Source of the DNA: CAZVKN01 sp964627035
GTDB lineage: Bacteria; Electryoneota; AABM5-125-24; Hatepunaeales; Hatepunaeaceae
DNA: 64,000 nucleotides
Assembly (NCBI GenBank): GCA_964627035.1
Contig: CAZVKN010000015.1
Location: forward strand, 1-64,000
Direction of reading: 5' to 3'
Part shown: in pieces, positions 46,765-55,245 of the stretch
Layout: the number at the start of each line of letters is the position of its first letter
Numbering within the stretch: the first letter of the stretch is position 1
The notes under the pieces: generated by a model
What the model was told of the DNA's origin: nothing
Database searches by the model: none
Seen by the model: only the letters and a program-made list of their open reading frames with translations
Program-made: the position numbers and the translations under genes

Positions 46765-47247
46765 ATGAACGGAATGCGCCCGAAAGTTTTATTGCTGAAT
46801 GAGTTGTTGGAAGCAATTGCTGAATGGCGCAGTGATAAGCAGACAGTTGTTTTCACCAATGGTGTGTTTGACATTCTTCATGTTGGGCACTTAAAGTCTT
46901 TCGAGCAGGCATCCCAATTTGGGGATCGGTTGATTGTAGCGGTGAACAGCGATGGTTCGGTGCGTTCACTTGGCAAGGGACCGGAACGTCCGATCAATAG
47001 TGAACATGACCGCGCTCGTTTGATAGCCGGACTTTCTGTTGTGGATGCGGTTGTGCTGTTTGACGAGTCAACACCGTATGAGCTGTTGTCTTCTGTTAGA
47101 CCGGATGTACTGGTCAAAGGTGCGGATTATCGGATTGATCAGATTATCGGAAGAGAATTTGCAGGACGTGTTGAACGGATAAAGTTGGTAAAGGGTCGCT
47201 CAACAACTGAATTGATGCAACGGATTAGAGAGCTACCAATTACTTGA
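46765..47247 (+). CDS. rfaE2: RfaE2-type heptose 1-phosphate nucleotidyltransferase
   Basis: 160 aa. The cytidylyltransferase-like motif TNGVFDILHVGHLKSFEQA carries the HxGH active site (about residue 36). VNSDGSVRSLGKGPERPIN and KGADYRIDQI follow, as in the C-terminal half of HldE. It attaches a nucleotide to heptose 1-phosphate for LPS inner-core synthesis. No kinase domain (HldE N-half) is fused or nearby. It lies just after tRNA-Val and 34 bp before ffh. Confidence 0.9.
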   Translation: MNGMRPKVLLLNELLEAIAEWRSDKQTVVFTNGVFDILHVGHLKSFEQASQFGDRLIVAVNSDGSVRSLGKGPERPINSEHDRARLIAGLSVVDAVVLFDESTPYELLSSVRPDVLVKGADYRIDQIIGREFAGRVERIKLVKGRSTTELMQRIRELPIT

Positions 47248-47281
47248 TAACTTGGCAACTTGACAACTTGATTACTTACTC

Positions 47282-48619
47282 ATGTTTGAAGAACTGACAG
47301 AACGATTTGATAAATTCATCCGCAACGTCCGCGGCAAAGGAAAGCTGTCTGAAGCTAATGTAAAGGAGACGCTGCGCGAAGTTCGCCGGATCATGCTTCA
47401 GGCAGATGTATCTCTTCCGGCTGCCAAGTCATTTGTAAAGACTGTTCTTGATAAATCTATCGGTCACGAGGTGCTGTCAAGCATCACACCCGGTCAGCAG
47501 ATGATTAAGATTCTGCATGATGAGTTGGTTGGATTTCTGGGTGGTAATGCTGCGCCGATACAGTTTGGAAAATCCCCGTCATCTATTTTAATGGTCGGAT
47601 TGAACGGAGCAGGGAAGACGACGACATCCGCCAAGCTTGCAGTTCAACTTAAAAGGCTTGGCAGGAAGCCGATCATGGTAGCTGCTGACACTCATCGTCC
47701 AGCGGCTGCTGAGCAACTTGAGACGCTCGGAAAACAGATAGATGTACCGGTCTTTATCGGTGACGACCGAAGAGATCCTGTGACTGTTTTTAACAATGCG
47801 CATGAAGAAGCCAGAAGTAGAGGCTTGGACTGTCTGATCGTTGACTCAGCGGGTCGGATGGCGATTGATGAAGAGCTTATGATCGAAATTAAGACCCTGT
47901 ATGATGCGGTTAAACCACCAGAGACACTACTTGTCGTTGACGGGATGACAGGACAGGATGCGGTTCGATCAGCAAAAGCGTTCATTGAAAGAATCGAATT
48001 GACAGGCTTGATTCTGACCAAGCTTGACGGTGACTCGCGAGGTGGTGCAGCCCTATCAATCCGGTATGCAACCGGCTGCCCGATTAAATATGTCGGTGTC
48101 GGTGAGAAAGTTTCTGATCTGGAACAGTTTCATCCTGACCGCATGGCAGGTCGGATTCTCGGCATGGGGGATATTGTTTCTCTCGTGGAGAAAGCCCAGA
48201 GTGAGATAGACATTGAGCAAGCTCAAAAGCTTGCAAAGAAGATATCCAAGGCTGAATTTACCCTTGAAGACTTTAAGGATCAGCTTAACCAGATTAAGAA
48301 GCTCGGTCCGCTCGAGTCTCTCATTAAAATGATCCCGGGTGCAGGTAGCGCCATGAAGGATATGCAGGTTGATGACAGTGAGATTAAAGTTGTAGAGTCC
48401 ATCATAGATTCCATGACCATTCAGGAGCGGCAGACACCGAGAGTGGTCAACGGTAGTCGCAGGAAACGTATCGCGGCCGGCAGCGGCAGGTCGGTACAGG
48501 ATGTCAATCGGTTGCTGAATCAGTTCAATCAGATTCAAAAGATGATGAAAAGGATGGGGAAGAAAGGGGGCAAGATGCCGTTCAACATTCCCGGAATGCC
48601 AAATTTAACCGGGAATTAG
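47282..48619 (+). CDS. ffh: Signal recognition particle protein Ffh
   Basis: 445 aa. N domain, then the G domain with MVGLNGAGKTTTSAKLA (P-loop about 103-119), DTHRPAAAEQL, VDSAGRM and TKLDGDSRGGAAL, then the methionine-rich M domain (MIPGAGSAMKDMQ, RKRIAAGSGRSVQDVNRLL) that binds 4.5S RNA and signal peptides. Full length for the family. It heads the conserved ffh-rpsP-rimM-trmD-rplS order, here with a small membrane gene inserted. Confidence 0.98.
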   Translation: MFEELTERFDKFIRNVRGKGKLSEANVKETLREVRRIMLQADVSLPAAKSFVKTVLDKSIGHEVLSSITPGQQMIKILHDELVGFLGGNAAPIQFGKSPSSILMVGLNGAGKTTTSAKLAVQLKRLGRKPIMVAADTHRPAAAEQLETLGKQIDVPVFIGDDRRDPVTVFNNAHEEARSRGLDCLIVDSAGRMAIDEELMIEIKTLYDAVKPPETLLVVDGMTGQDAVRSAKAFIERIELTGLILTKLDGDSRGGAALSIRYATGCPIKYVGVGEKVSDLEQFHPDRMAGRILGMGDIVSLVEKAQSEIDIEQAQKLAKKISKAEFTLEDFKDQLNQIKKLGPLESLIKMIPGAGSAMKDMQVDDSEIKVVESIIDSMTIQERQTPRVVNGSRRKRIAAGSGRSVQDVNRLLNQFNQIQKMMKRMGKKGGKMPFNIPGMPNLTGN

Positions 48620-48680
48620 TGGCGACTTAAGATAAAATCAATCGCATTACGTATCAAAAATTCCCGGAACAGACTGATCA

Positions 48681-48965
48681 ATGCTGAAAAACATTTGGAT
48701 ACATCGGATAATATTGATACTTGACGCTACTGTTTTCGGCTTTATTATTGACATGTTAACCGGATTTCCTCTGTGGGGGATCTCTACCGGAATCATTCTG
48801 ATGATATTCGGATTGTGGAAATTGGATAATCCCGGGATTTTGACAAAGACTTTGAAACTCGATGAAGACATCGCAGGCATGACCAGAATAGTCGCTCTAT
48901 CGTTGCTATTCTTCCTTGAATGCAGCCTGGTTGCCTGGCTTATCACCACAAGAGTGGTGATTTAA
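48681..48965 (+). CDS. Small three-helix membrane protein, unknown
   Basis: 94 aa, with hydrophobic helices at about 8-25, 30-46 and 69-90 and a short charged loop (KLDNPGILTKTLKLDED). No family recognised. It lies 61 bp after ffh and 66 bp before rpsP, in a spot where many genomes have no gene or a KH-domain gene. Confidence 0.65.
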   Translation: MLKNIWIHRIILILDATVFGFIIDMLTGFPLWGISTGIILMIFGLWKLDNPGILTKTLKLDEDIAGMTRIVALSLLFFLECSLVAWLITTRVVI

Positions 48966-48975
48966 CTGAAATTAC

Positions 48976-48999
48976 GGTACATTGTACCTTCAGTATAAT
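48976..48999 (+). promoter_or_regulatory. Putative promoter and operator before rpsP
   Basis: A perfect 13-bp palindrome GGTACATTGTACC (48976-48988) is followed five bases later by TATAAT (48994-48999). The palindrome fills the spacer and -35 zone, where a repressor could block polymerase. The nearest -35 (TTACGG, 48972-48977, 16-bp spacer) is weak. Confidence 0.45.
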
Positions 49000-49031
49000 T
49001 TGTTGGTTAATAAATATTTACGGAGAATAAG

Positions 49032-50057
49032 TTGGTCAAGCTAAGACTGACAAGAATGGGACGCAAAAAACGTCCTTACTATCGAATTGTCGCTATTGAC
49101 AGTCGCAAACCGAGAGACGGTGCTTTCATTGATCGTCTCGGTTATTATCATCCACTGACGGAGCCGCCTTCAATTAGTGTTGATGCAGAGAAGGCATTGA
49201 AGTGGTTGCGTGTGGGTGCTCAACCGAGCAACACTGTTTTAAGCTTGTTGAAGCGTGAAGGTGTATGGCTTCGATTCAGGCTCGAAAAACGAGGTATGTC
49301 CGAAGACCAGATCAACGAGACGATGAAAGAATGGTTTGAAGCGAACGCCAGGAGTGCACCTGAAACCAAGCCGGAACCGATAAAAGAAGATGTCGAAGCC
49401 AAAGCGGATGAGAGTGAAGCTGCTGAGGAAAAAACTGCGACGGATGCAAAAGTAGAAGATGCAACAAAAGCTGAACCTAAACCTGAACCTGCAAAAGAAG
49501 CCGTCGAAGCCAAGGTGGAAGATAGCAAAGCTGCTGCGGAAAAACCTGCAGCGGATGCATCAGCTAAAGACGACAAGAAGGCTCCTGTAAAGGATGTGAA
49601 GAAAACTGTCGAAACCAAATCGGAAGATAGTAAAGTTGCTAAGGAAAAATCTGCAGCGGAAGCATCAGCTAAAGATGACAAGAAGGCTCCTGCAAAGGAT
49701 GTGACTAAACCCGAACCGGAACCTGTAAAAAAAGCTGTCGAAGCCAAAGCAGAAGATAGCAAGGTTGCAGAGGAAAAACCTGCAGCGAAAGCGACCGCAA
49801 AAGGTGACAAGAAGGCTCCTGCAAAGGATGTGAAAAAAACCGAGCCGGAAGCTGCCAAAGATGCACCTGTTGAGGAAGCAAAAGAAGCCAAAACAAAACC
49901 GGATGCTGAACCCTCAGTAAAAGCGGACGAAGCCAAGAAAGAGAAGCCGGCCAAGAAGGCGAAGAAGAGCGAGGATGCTGCTGCTAAACCGACTGAAGTC
50001 GGTAAAGCTGTGAAAAACAAGTCGGATGACAGCAAAGAAGAAGCAAAAGCAGACTGA
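49032..50057 (+). CDS. rpsP: 30S ribosomal protein S16 with a very long Lys/Ala/Glu-rich C-terminal tail
   Basis: 341 aa, against about 80-100 for typical S16. Residues 1-85 are normal S16 (VKLRLTRMGRKKRPYYRIVAID, here as a landmark; YHPLTEPPS, WLRVGAQPSNTV). Residues about 105-341 are low complexity, built of imperfect ~38-aa repeats (VEAKAEDSK.AEEKPAA.A.AKDDKKAPAKDVKK) rich in Lys, Ala, Glu and Asp. The start is TTG at 49032 behind CGGAGAATAAG. Tails of this kind exist on some ribosomal proteins of uncultured phyla, but the size here is striking. It overlaps the rimM reading frame by 32 bp. Confidence 0.93.
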   Translation: MVKLRLTRMGRKKRPYYRIVAIDSRKPRDGAFIDRLGYYHPLTEPPSISVDAEKALKWLRVGAQPSNTVLSLLKREGVWLRFRLEKRGMSEDQINETMKEWFEANARSAPETKPEPIKEDVEAKADESEAAEEKTATDAKVEDATKAEPKPEPAKEAVEAKVEDSKAAAEKPAADASAKDDKKAPVKDVKKTVETKSEDSKVAKEKSAAEASAKDDKKAPAKDVTKPEPEPVKKAVEAKAEDSKVAEEKPAAKATAKGDKKAPAKDVKKTEPEAAKDAPVEEAKEAKTKPDAEPSVKADEAKKEKPAKKAKKSEDAAAKPTEVGKAVKNKSDDSKEEAKAD

Positions 50058-50598
50058 CAGTTTTCCGGGACATCCGGTAGATCAACCTGAAAACATGACT
50101 GTGATAGGTCGGATCGCACGACCTGTCGGTGTAAAGGGTGAGCTGAAAGTGATAATGGAATCAGCTCTTCCCGAGCGATTACTGCAAATGCAAAGTGTAT
50201 TGATCCTTATTGGATCACAAGTTTACAGATTCCCGGTTGAAGTGATTGGAAGAACTGCCGGATGGTATAGAATAAAGCTGGGTGGAATTGACAATCCTGA
50301 AGACGGTTCGATTCTTTCAGGTTGTGATTTAGTATCATCTGAAGCGGATCGCCCTGAATTGCCGATAGGTGAGTATTATATTGACGAATTGATCGGCTGC
50401 CGGGTTGAATCAGATGACGGGGACTATTTGGGATTGCTGCTTGAAGTGATGTCACAGGGACATCACGACATTTGGGTGGTTGACGGAGACTACGGTGAAA
50501 TCATGGTACCGGCAGTAAAAGAATTTGTGGTTGACATTGATCTTGAACGGCATAGATTGGTGGTGAGGTCGGTTGATGGGCTGTGGGACAGGCGGTGA
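50026..50598 (+). CDS. rimM: 16S rRNA processing protein RimM
   Basis: 190 aa from the first ATG, or 167 aa from the ATG at 50095, which better matches the family start (MTVIGRIARPVGVKGELKV). Neither has a good ribosome-binding site. The N-terminal RimM domain is followed by a PRC-barrel (YYIDELIGCRVESDDGDYLG, here as a landmark; GEIMVPAVKEFVVDID). RimM assists 30S head assembly by binding S19. It sits between rpsP and trmD. Confidence 0.93.
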   Translation: MTAKKKQKQTDSFPGHPVDQPENMTVIGRIARPVGVKGELKVIMESALPERLLQMQSVLILIGSQVYRFPVEVIGRTAGWYRIKLGGIDNPEDGSILSGCDLVSSEADRPELPIGEYYIDELIGCRVESDDGDYLGLLLEVMSQGHHDIWVVDGDYGEIMVPAVKEFVVDIDLERHRLVVRSVDGLWDRR

Positions 50599-51284
50599 AG
50601 ATTGATATTATATCGCTCTTCCCCAAGTTTTTTAACGGAGTATTCAGCGAAAGCATCCTGAAACGTGCAATCTCATTTGATGCTGTAGAAATAACAGTGT
50701 ATGATTTGCGCGAGCATACCACAGATAAACATCATCAGGCTGATGACTACCTGTACGGTGGTGGACCTGGAATGTTGCTGAAACCGATGCCCCTGTTTCG
50801 GGCACTCGATAAGATAACTGCTGAAGCTGATACAAGACCTGTGGTTATTTTCCCGACTCCGAGAGGTAAACCGTTTCAGCAGGCTGATGCCGATGAGCTG
50901 GCAGATCAGCAGCATTTAATCTTCATCTGCGGTCACTACAAAGGTATTGATCAAAGGGTGATTGACCGTTGGGTTGACCGTGAGTATTCAATGGGAGACT
51001 TCGTGGTCACAGGAGGGGAAGTAGCAGCCACGGCAATGATTGATGCAATTGTACGATTGCTGCCGGGTGTTCTCGGTGATCTTGACAGTGCGATGAGTGA
51101 CAGCTTTCGAGCGGACAGGCTCGATTGCCCGCACTACACTCGTCCCGAGCAATGTGACGGTTTGTCATTACCGCAAGTGCTGCTGAGGGGGCATCACCGC
51201 CGCATTAAGCTATGGCGAAACATTAATTCGCAGTTTTTAACAAAAAAACATCGTCCGGATCTGATAAAGGATTCTGACGAATAA
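50595..51284 (+). CDS. trmD: tRNA (guanine-N1)-methyltransferase TrmD
   Basis: 229 aa from GTG 50595 (MKIDIISLFPKFF), which fits the family N-terminus and overlaps the rimM stop as GTGA; an upstream in-frame GTG at 50583 would add four residues. The SPOUT knot is seen in YSMGDFVVTGGEVAATAM and the SAM pocket in FICGHYKGIDQR. It methylates G37 in tRNAs to prevent frameshifting. Confidence 0.97.
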   Translation: MKIDIISLFPKFFNGVFSESILKRAISFDAVEITVYDLREHTTDKHHQADDYLYGGGPGMLLKPMPLFRALDKITAEADTRPVVIFPTPRGKPFQQADADELADQQHLIFICGHYKGIDQRVIDRWVDREYSMGDFVVTGGEVAATAMIDAIVRLLPGVLGDLDSAMSDSFRADRLDCPHYTRPEQCDGLSLPQVLLRGHHRRIKLWRNINSQFLTKKHRPDLIKDSDE

Positions 51285-51311
51285 TTAGGTATGAAAGTAC
51301 TTTGTAGTGTC

Positions 51312-51363
51312 GTAGTCGGGCTTGTCTTGAGCCCGACGTCATGGTTAAGACAACCATGACTAC
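51312..51363. repeat. GTAGTC palindromic repeat, copy 3 (52-bp subtype)
   Basis: GTAGTC, hairpin GGGCTTG-TCT-TGAGCCC with two wobble pairs, GACGTC, hairpin ATGGTTA-AGA-CAACCAT, GACTAC. It lies 27 bp after the trmD stop, separating trmD from rplS. Confidence 0.95.
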
Positions 51364-51442
51364 AAAACCATTATTAATGTAGTATACCATTTTTTTCGAT
51401 TCTATCTTAACAATAATAAAAGTTTAAATACAGTACAGAATT

Positions 51443-51808
51443 ATGGAAGCGTGGCAGGAATTTATTACGGGGGAGCAGATCAGGGAAGACTTACCCCAGC
51501 TCCGTTCCGGTGATCAGGTGGATGTACACTATCGGGTGATCGAAGGGGAGAAAGAGAGAATACAGGTGTTCACCGGCACGGTAATAGGAAAACATGGTGC
51601 CGGGACAGACTCAACAATTACCGTCCGCAAAATATCAAGTGGTGGTATAGGTGTCGAGCGGATTTTTCCCTTCAACAGCCCATATATCGCAGAAATAAAA
51701 ATCAAACGCAGAGCGCATGTCAGACGTGCAAAGCTATATTATCTGCGTGGTTTGCGCGGTAAGGCTGCCAGACTTAAAGAAGCTAAGAAGAAGCTTGTCA
51801 CGAAGTAG
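51443..51808 (+). CDS. rplS: 50S ribosomal protein L19
   Basis: 121 aa. Core motifs are [22 protein letters not shown] (landmark, about 21-42), [29 protein letters not shown] and [14 protein letters not shown]. It is full length. L19 lies at the 30S-50S interface. The spacer from trmD (about 160 bp) holds repeat copy 3 and a T-rich tract. Confidence 0.97.
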   Translation: MEAWQEFITGEQIREDLPQLRSGDQVDVHYRVIEGEKERIQVFTGTVIGKHGAGTDSTITVRKISSGGIGVERIFPFNSPYIAEIKIKRRAHVRRAKLYYLRGLRGKAARLKEAKKKLVTK

Positions 51809-51840
51809 CAGCTTTACAGTTAAGCTGAATCTCTATCCAG

Positions 51841-52371
51841 ATGCAAGAAAACCGTCTGACAGGCTATGTATTAACGGCAATGTTTGCCGGTATCGCTGCC
51901 GCAGTCGGTTATCTGCTCATTGCCGTCCCCAACGTGGAAGCAATCACTTTGATGATGTTTCTTTCGGGCTGGACTCTCGGGCTTAAACGTGGACTAACAG
52001 CGGCTTTTATCGCATCTATATTGTACTTCGGGTTCAACCCGCAAGGGACGTTTCCTCCACTGTTAGCTGCGCAAATTATCGGCTCAACCGTCGCACCGAT
52101 AGCCGGTTATATGCTGAGAAAACATGATGGTGAGAAATTGATGGATAAGTCACTTTTGGCACTGTCAGCCTTGGTGCTAACTCTATGGTTTGACCTTTTG
52201 ACAAATTTAGCCTATCCTTTGACAGCAGGCTTTGACATGAAAGGAATTGTCGTCGTTCTGCTCGGTGGAATCCCATTCAGTATGATACATGTTGGAGGGA
52301 ATATCTTAATGTTTGTACTCGTTGCACCGATTCTGATGAGAATTGTCCGCCCATACCGCCTTTTGACATGA
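51841..52371 (+). CDS. ECF-transporter S-component-like membrane protein
   Basis: A 176-aa hydrophobic protein with about five or six transmembrane helices (for example VLTAMFAGIAAAVGYLLIAV, FLSGWTLGLKRGLTAAFIAS, FDLLTNLAYPLTAGF). Size and the helix pattern fit substrate-binding S components of energy-coupling-factor transporters, which capture vitamins or metals. No ATPase or T component lies in the window, so it would need a shared module elsewhere. It overlaps the outer-membrane protein gene by 4 bp, suggesting a common substrate. Confidence 0.78.
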   Translation: MQENRLTGYVLTAMFAGIAAAVGYLLIAVPNVEAITLMMFLSGWTLGLKRGLTAAFIASILYFGFNPQGTFPPLLAAQIIGSTVAPIAGYMLRKHDGEKLMDKSLLALSALVLTLWFDLLTNLAYPLTAGFDMKGIVVVLLGGIPFSMIHVGGNILMFVLVAPILMRIVRPYRLLT

Positions 52372-54212
52372 ATAGGTTACGTTTATATTTATTGACACTA
52401 TTTTTTGCGACAACCCAGCTGACCTTTGTCGCTGCAGAAGACCTGACTGAAGACATCCCATTCCGATTTGGATATCCGCTTTATGATCCTAACTATCGCA
52501 TAGCTCCACTGACCGGTGGAGACAACTTTACCCTTGACACTTTGCAGCGAGCGACTCTAAATCTTGAGCATAGCGGTGACCTGCTATCCTGTAATAACAA
52601 CTTCTTCCACCACGATCTGGTTACATCGGGCAGGACAGTTAATTTGACTTCGCTTGGTGCAGTGCCGCGTACAACACGTCTAAATTGGCATGGACGACCA
52701 TTCAGAAATGTCATTACCGGGATGCCGAAATTTGCGCTGTTCCCACTTCATAGGGTTGGAGGGGTTGTATCGAGCAGATGGGGAGCGGTTTCCGGGATTA
52801 CGGCACCGGGTGCTGTGATAGAGTTTCTACCGTTGGATGTCAGATACAGCGATCCGATTACAACACTGTACCATCGTGACGGCTACTACGACTACAGACC
52901 GGTTGAGTTCCTGCACTCTCAGAGATTAGCACCTAATACTTTTGGGTCATTTGGCGGAGGATATTATGCATCGCAGGGACGGTATTACCATGCCAATCAG
53001 GATGATCGCTCCTACTACACCGAGTTCATCCACTATCCGAATCCTTGCAATCGTTTCACTCTGTCATACATGGATTTTGCAAGAAGAGCTGAGATACCGT
53101 TCACGGTAATAAAGGAAAAATCTGAACGATCCGATCTTGATTTACTGTGGAATTATGCACCGGACTCTATCGGGAGATATGAGGTTAACTTTTTCAGGAC
53201 AGAATCCCAAAATGGCTGGGACGACACCGACGACTACGGCAGAGAGTTTGGAATATCGGCAAGAGCCGAATACGGTGGGTGGGGCAGCTATCTCCGAGTG
53301 AATAGAATTGACGGCAGGATAGTAGGGGACACGAATTTTGGATTATTTGAGATTGAAGGCTCAGCAGCCCATCGTCAATCCTTTGGCAGCGGCTCAATTT
53401 GGACATCATTAGGTCTGACAGGTTACTATCCTGATCGGTTGAAACCGGTCGGAGCGTTTGAAATTCGATACGATTTTCCAACTGTAGGAGTCGTTTTTAT
53501 CCGGGTGAAACAGGCTGCCGATCCTCACTCTCCGGAAATGTTATATGCCGAGTATCGAGATGATCGCCCTCATAACGACCTTGAGCCTGCTTGGGTGACG
53601 AATCCCAGATTGCCGATTGTAGGCAGAAAACTGCCGGTTTCGCTTACTCGTGGCGGTCAAATCGGAATGACGAGGGCTCTCCTGTACGGTGAGATTGATT
53701 TGTCATATTTCGGTTCTATCACATCCAATCAGACTGTTTGGGGAGTTAACGGGGACTCGATGATAACTCCGATAGGAATGGACTGGCAGCGTGTTGCAGG
53801 CTGGTCAGCATCCTGGAATTGGAGTGCAGATCCGTACAGAGTGTCTGCTTCAATAATAGGAATTAACAGTGAGTTCAGTCTCAAGCAGCTTGAGCAATAT
53901 ATGATTACCGAGCCACCGGTCAGGCTTCAATGTGAAGTCGGATGGCACGAGTCATTCTGGAATGGGATCTTTGAAACTGACATTCTCTTCAGCGGGAAGT
54001 ACTATTCCGCTTTTAATGCGGTCGGAATGACTGGGATTGAGGAGATAGGAGGCGCCTATCCTCTCGACTTCCGGTTCACGGGAAGGATCAAACGGTTCAC
54101 CTTGTTTTACGGAGTGCATAACTGGAATTCATATCAGTACTACCTTGTCCCCGATTATAAGATGATTCATAAAGAGGAGTACTGGGGAATAAACTGGATG
54201 CTGCTAAATTGA
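52368..54212 (+). CDS. Outer-membrane beta-barrel protein, receptor-like
   Basis: 614 aa. The signal peptide is cleaved near residue 23 (VAAEDL). An N-terminal plug-like part (about 40-150, TLQRATLNLEHSGD ... GAVIEFLPLDV) resembles TonB-dependent-receptor plugs; alternating Tyr/Trp/Phe strands to the end (FTLSYMDFARR, WGSYLRVNRIDG) suggest a barrel. No TonB box or typical terminal Phe was seen. The ATGA overlap with the S-component gene suggests outer- and inner-membrane steps of uptake for one nutrient. Confidence 0.75.
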   Translation: MNRLRLYLLTLFFATTQLTFVAAEDLTEDIPFRFGYPLYDPNYRIAPLTGGDNFTLDTLQRATLNLEHSGDLLSCNNNFFHHDLVTSGRTVNLTSLGAVPRTTRLNWHGRPFRNVITGMPKFALFPLHRVGGVVSSRWGAVSGITAPGAVIEFLPLDVRYSDPITTLYHRDGYYDYRPVEFLHSQRLAPNTFGSFGGGYYASQGRYYHANQDDRSYYTEFIHYPNPCNRFTLSYMDFARRAEIPFTVIKEKSERSDLDLLWNYAPDSIGRYEVNFFRTESQNGWDDTDDYGREFGISARAEYGGWGSYLRVNRIDGRIVGDTNFGLFEIEGSAAHRQSFGSGSIWTSLGLTGYYPDRLKPVGAFEIRYDFPTVGVVFIRVKQAADPHSPEMLYAEYRDDRPHNDLEPAWVTNPRLPIVGRKLPVSLTRGGQIGMTRALLYGEIDLSYFGSITSNQTVWGVNGDSMITPIGMDWQRVAGWSASWNWSADPYRVSASIIGINSEFSLKQLEQYMITEPPVRLQCEVGWHESFWNGIFETDILFSGKYYSAFNAVGMTGIEEIGGAYPLDFRFTGRIKRFTLFYGVHNWNSYQYYLVPDYKMIHKEEYWGINWMLLN

Positions 54213-55114
54213 GAGTTCTCGCTGTTGACATAGGAACCAACAGCACGCTTCATTTACTGGCTGACGTAGTTGATGAAGAGCTTCTCGTTATAGAGAACGA
54301 TATCATCGGTAACGGCTTAGGTGCGAAAATGGGTGCCGACGGACGGATTGGCGATGGACTGATGAAGCTGAATCGTCAGATACTGTCAGATCTAACCAGA
54401 TTAGCGCAAGAAAATGACTGCGAAGTTGTAGGTGCTGTCGGTACACAGGCGCTCCGCAAAGCAACCAACAACGATCAATTCATTTCAATGGCACAAGAGG
54501 TGTCACTCCCAGTCAGTATCATTTCAAACCGAGAGGAGGCTCTGCTTGCTTGGAGAGGAGTGTTTGGTGATGATGAAGGGGATCATCAAAGAGCATTGCT
54601 TGATATAGGTGGTGGGTCAAGTGAGCTGTCGGTTGGAAGAGGTGAAATGCCTGAATGGACGGATTCTGTCGAGATTGGAGCAGTAACTCTCAGCAGAAAC
54701 TGTTTTCATGATGATCCACCGAAACCCGATCAGATAAACGCTGCGAGAACAGCGATCAGATTTGCATTCTCAAATTGGGACGGGATTAGATTTGACAAAC
54801 TGGAGCTTACCGGGATTGCAGGTACGATATTTATGCTGGCAGCACTAGAAAATGAGATTACTGAGTACAGCAGTGGGTGTGTTGAAGGTCTGATCCTCAA
54901 TGCTGAGGCTGTTTCGTCATGGTGCGATAGACTGCTAAGCTGCGAACTGAGTGAGCGCCGAGAACTTTGCCGGATTTCACCTCAGAGAGCTGAGTCAATT
55001 CATACCGGCAGTCTCATACTCGTAGAGCTGATGAGCAGATTCGGGTGGAAACAAATTAAGGTCAGTGAGCGGGGTTTGCTGCATGGGTTGGCTCTTCAAT
55101 TGGCGTGCAGATAA
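54209..55114 (+). CDS. Ppx/GppA-family phosphatase
   Basis: 301 aa. The ASKHA fold has phosphate-1 VDIGTNSTLHLLADV (about 6-20) and phosphate-2 LDIGGGSSELSVG. GTQALRKATN is also family-typical. Members are exopolyphosphatases or pppGpp phosphatases; this short form lacks the C-terminal HD-like domain of E. coli Ppx. The start is TTG at 54209, overlapping the upstream stop as TTGA. Repeat copy 4 follows within 7 bp. Confidence 0.92.
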   Translation: MRVLAVDIGTNSTLHLLADVVDEELLVIENDIIGNGLGAKMGADGRIGDGLMKLNRQILSDLTRLAQENDCEVVGAVGTQALRKATNNDQFISMAQEVSLPVSIISNREEALLAWRGVFGDDEGDHQRALLDIGGGSSELSVGRGEMPEWTDSVEIGAVTLSRNCFHDDPPKPDQINAARTAIRFAFSNWDGIRFDKLELTGIAGTIFMLAALENEITEYSSGCVEGLILNAEAVSSWCDRLLSCELSERRELCRISPQRAESIHTGSLILVELMSRFGWKQIKVSERGLLHGLALQLACR

Positions 55115-55120
55115 TATTTT

Positions 55121-55178
55121 GTAGTCGGGTTTGTCACAAGCCCGTCCCGACTCGTCGGGATGAGACAACCGCGACCTC
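55121..55178. repeat. GTAGTC palindromic repeat, copy 4 (58-bp subtype)
   Basis: It begins GTAGTC; the right end has decayed to GACCTC. Hairpin GGGTTTG-TCA-CAAGCCC, then TCCCGACTCGTCGGGA, then GAGACAACCGC. Same layout as copy 1. It lies just after the Ppx/GppA gene. Confidence 0.9.
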
Positions 55179-55190
55179 AGTGTCATAAGA

Positions 55191-55224
55191 GAACAAGGCA
55201 TCTTCAAGCGAAGATGCCTTGTTC
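55191..55224. terminator. Hairpin between convergent genes
   Basis: A perfect 15-bp stem GAACAAGGCATCTTC/GAAGATGCCTTGTTC with loop AAGC lies between the plus-strand Ppx gene and the end of the minus-strand gene at 55246. The T-run is weak on both strands, so it is probably a bidirectional terminator or transcript-end stabiliser. Confidence 0.7.
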
Positions 55225-55245
55225 ATTTAGCACGAAACCGTTGTA

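Noticed and set aside
49220..50119. A 299-aa minus-strand ORF opposite the rpsP tail
   Set aside because: A Ser/Ala-rich shadow of a low-complexity coding repeat, with no start signal.
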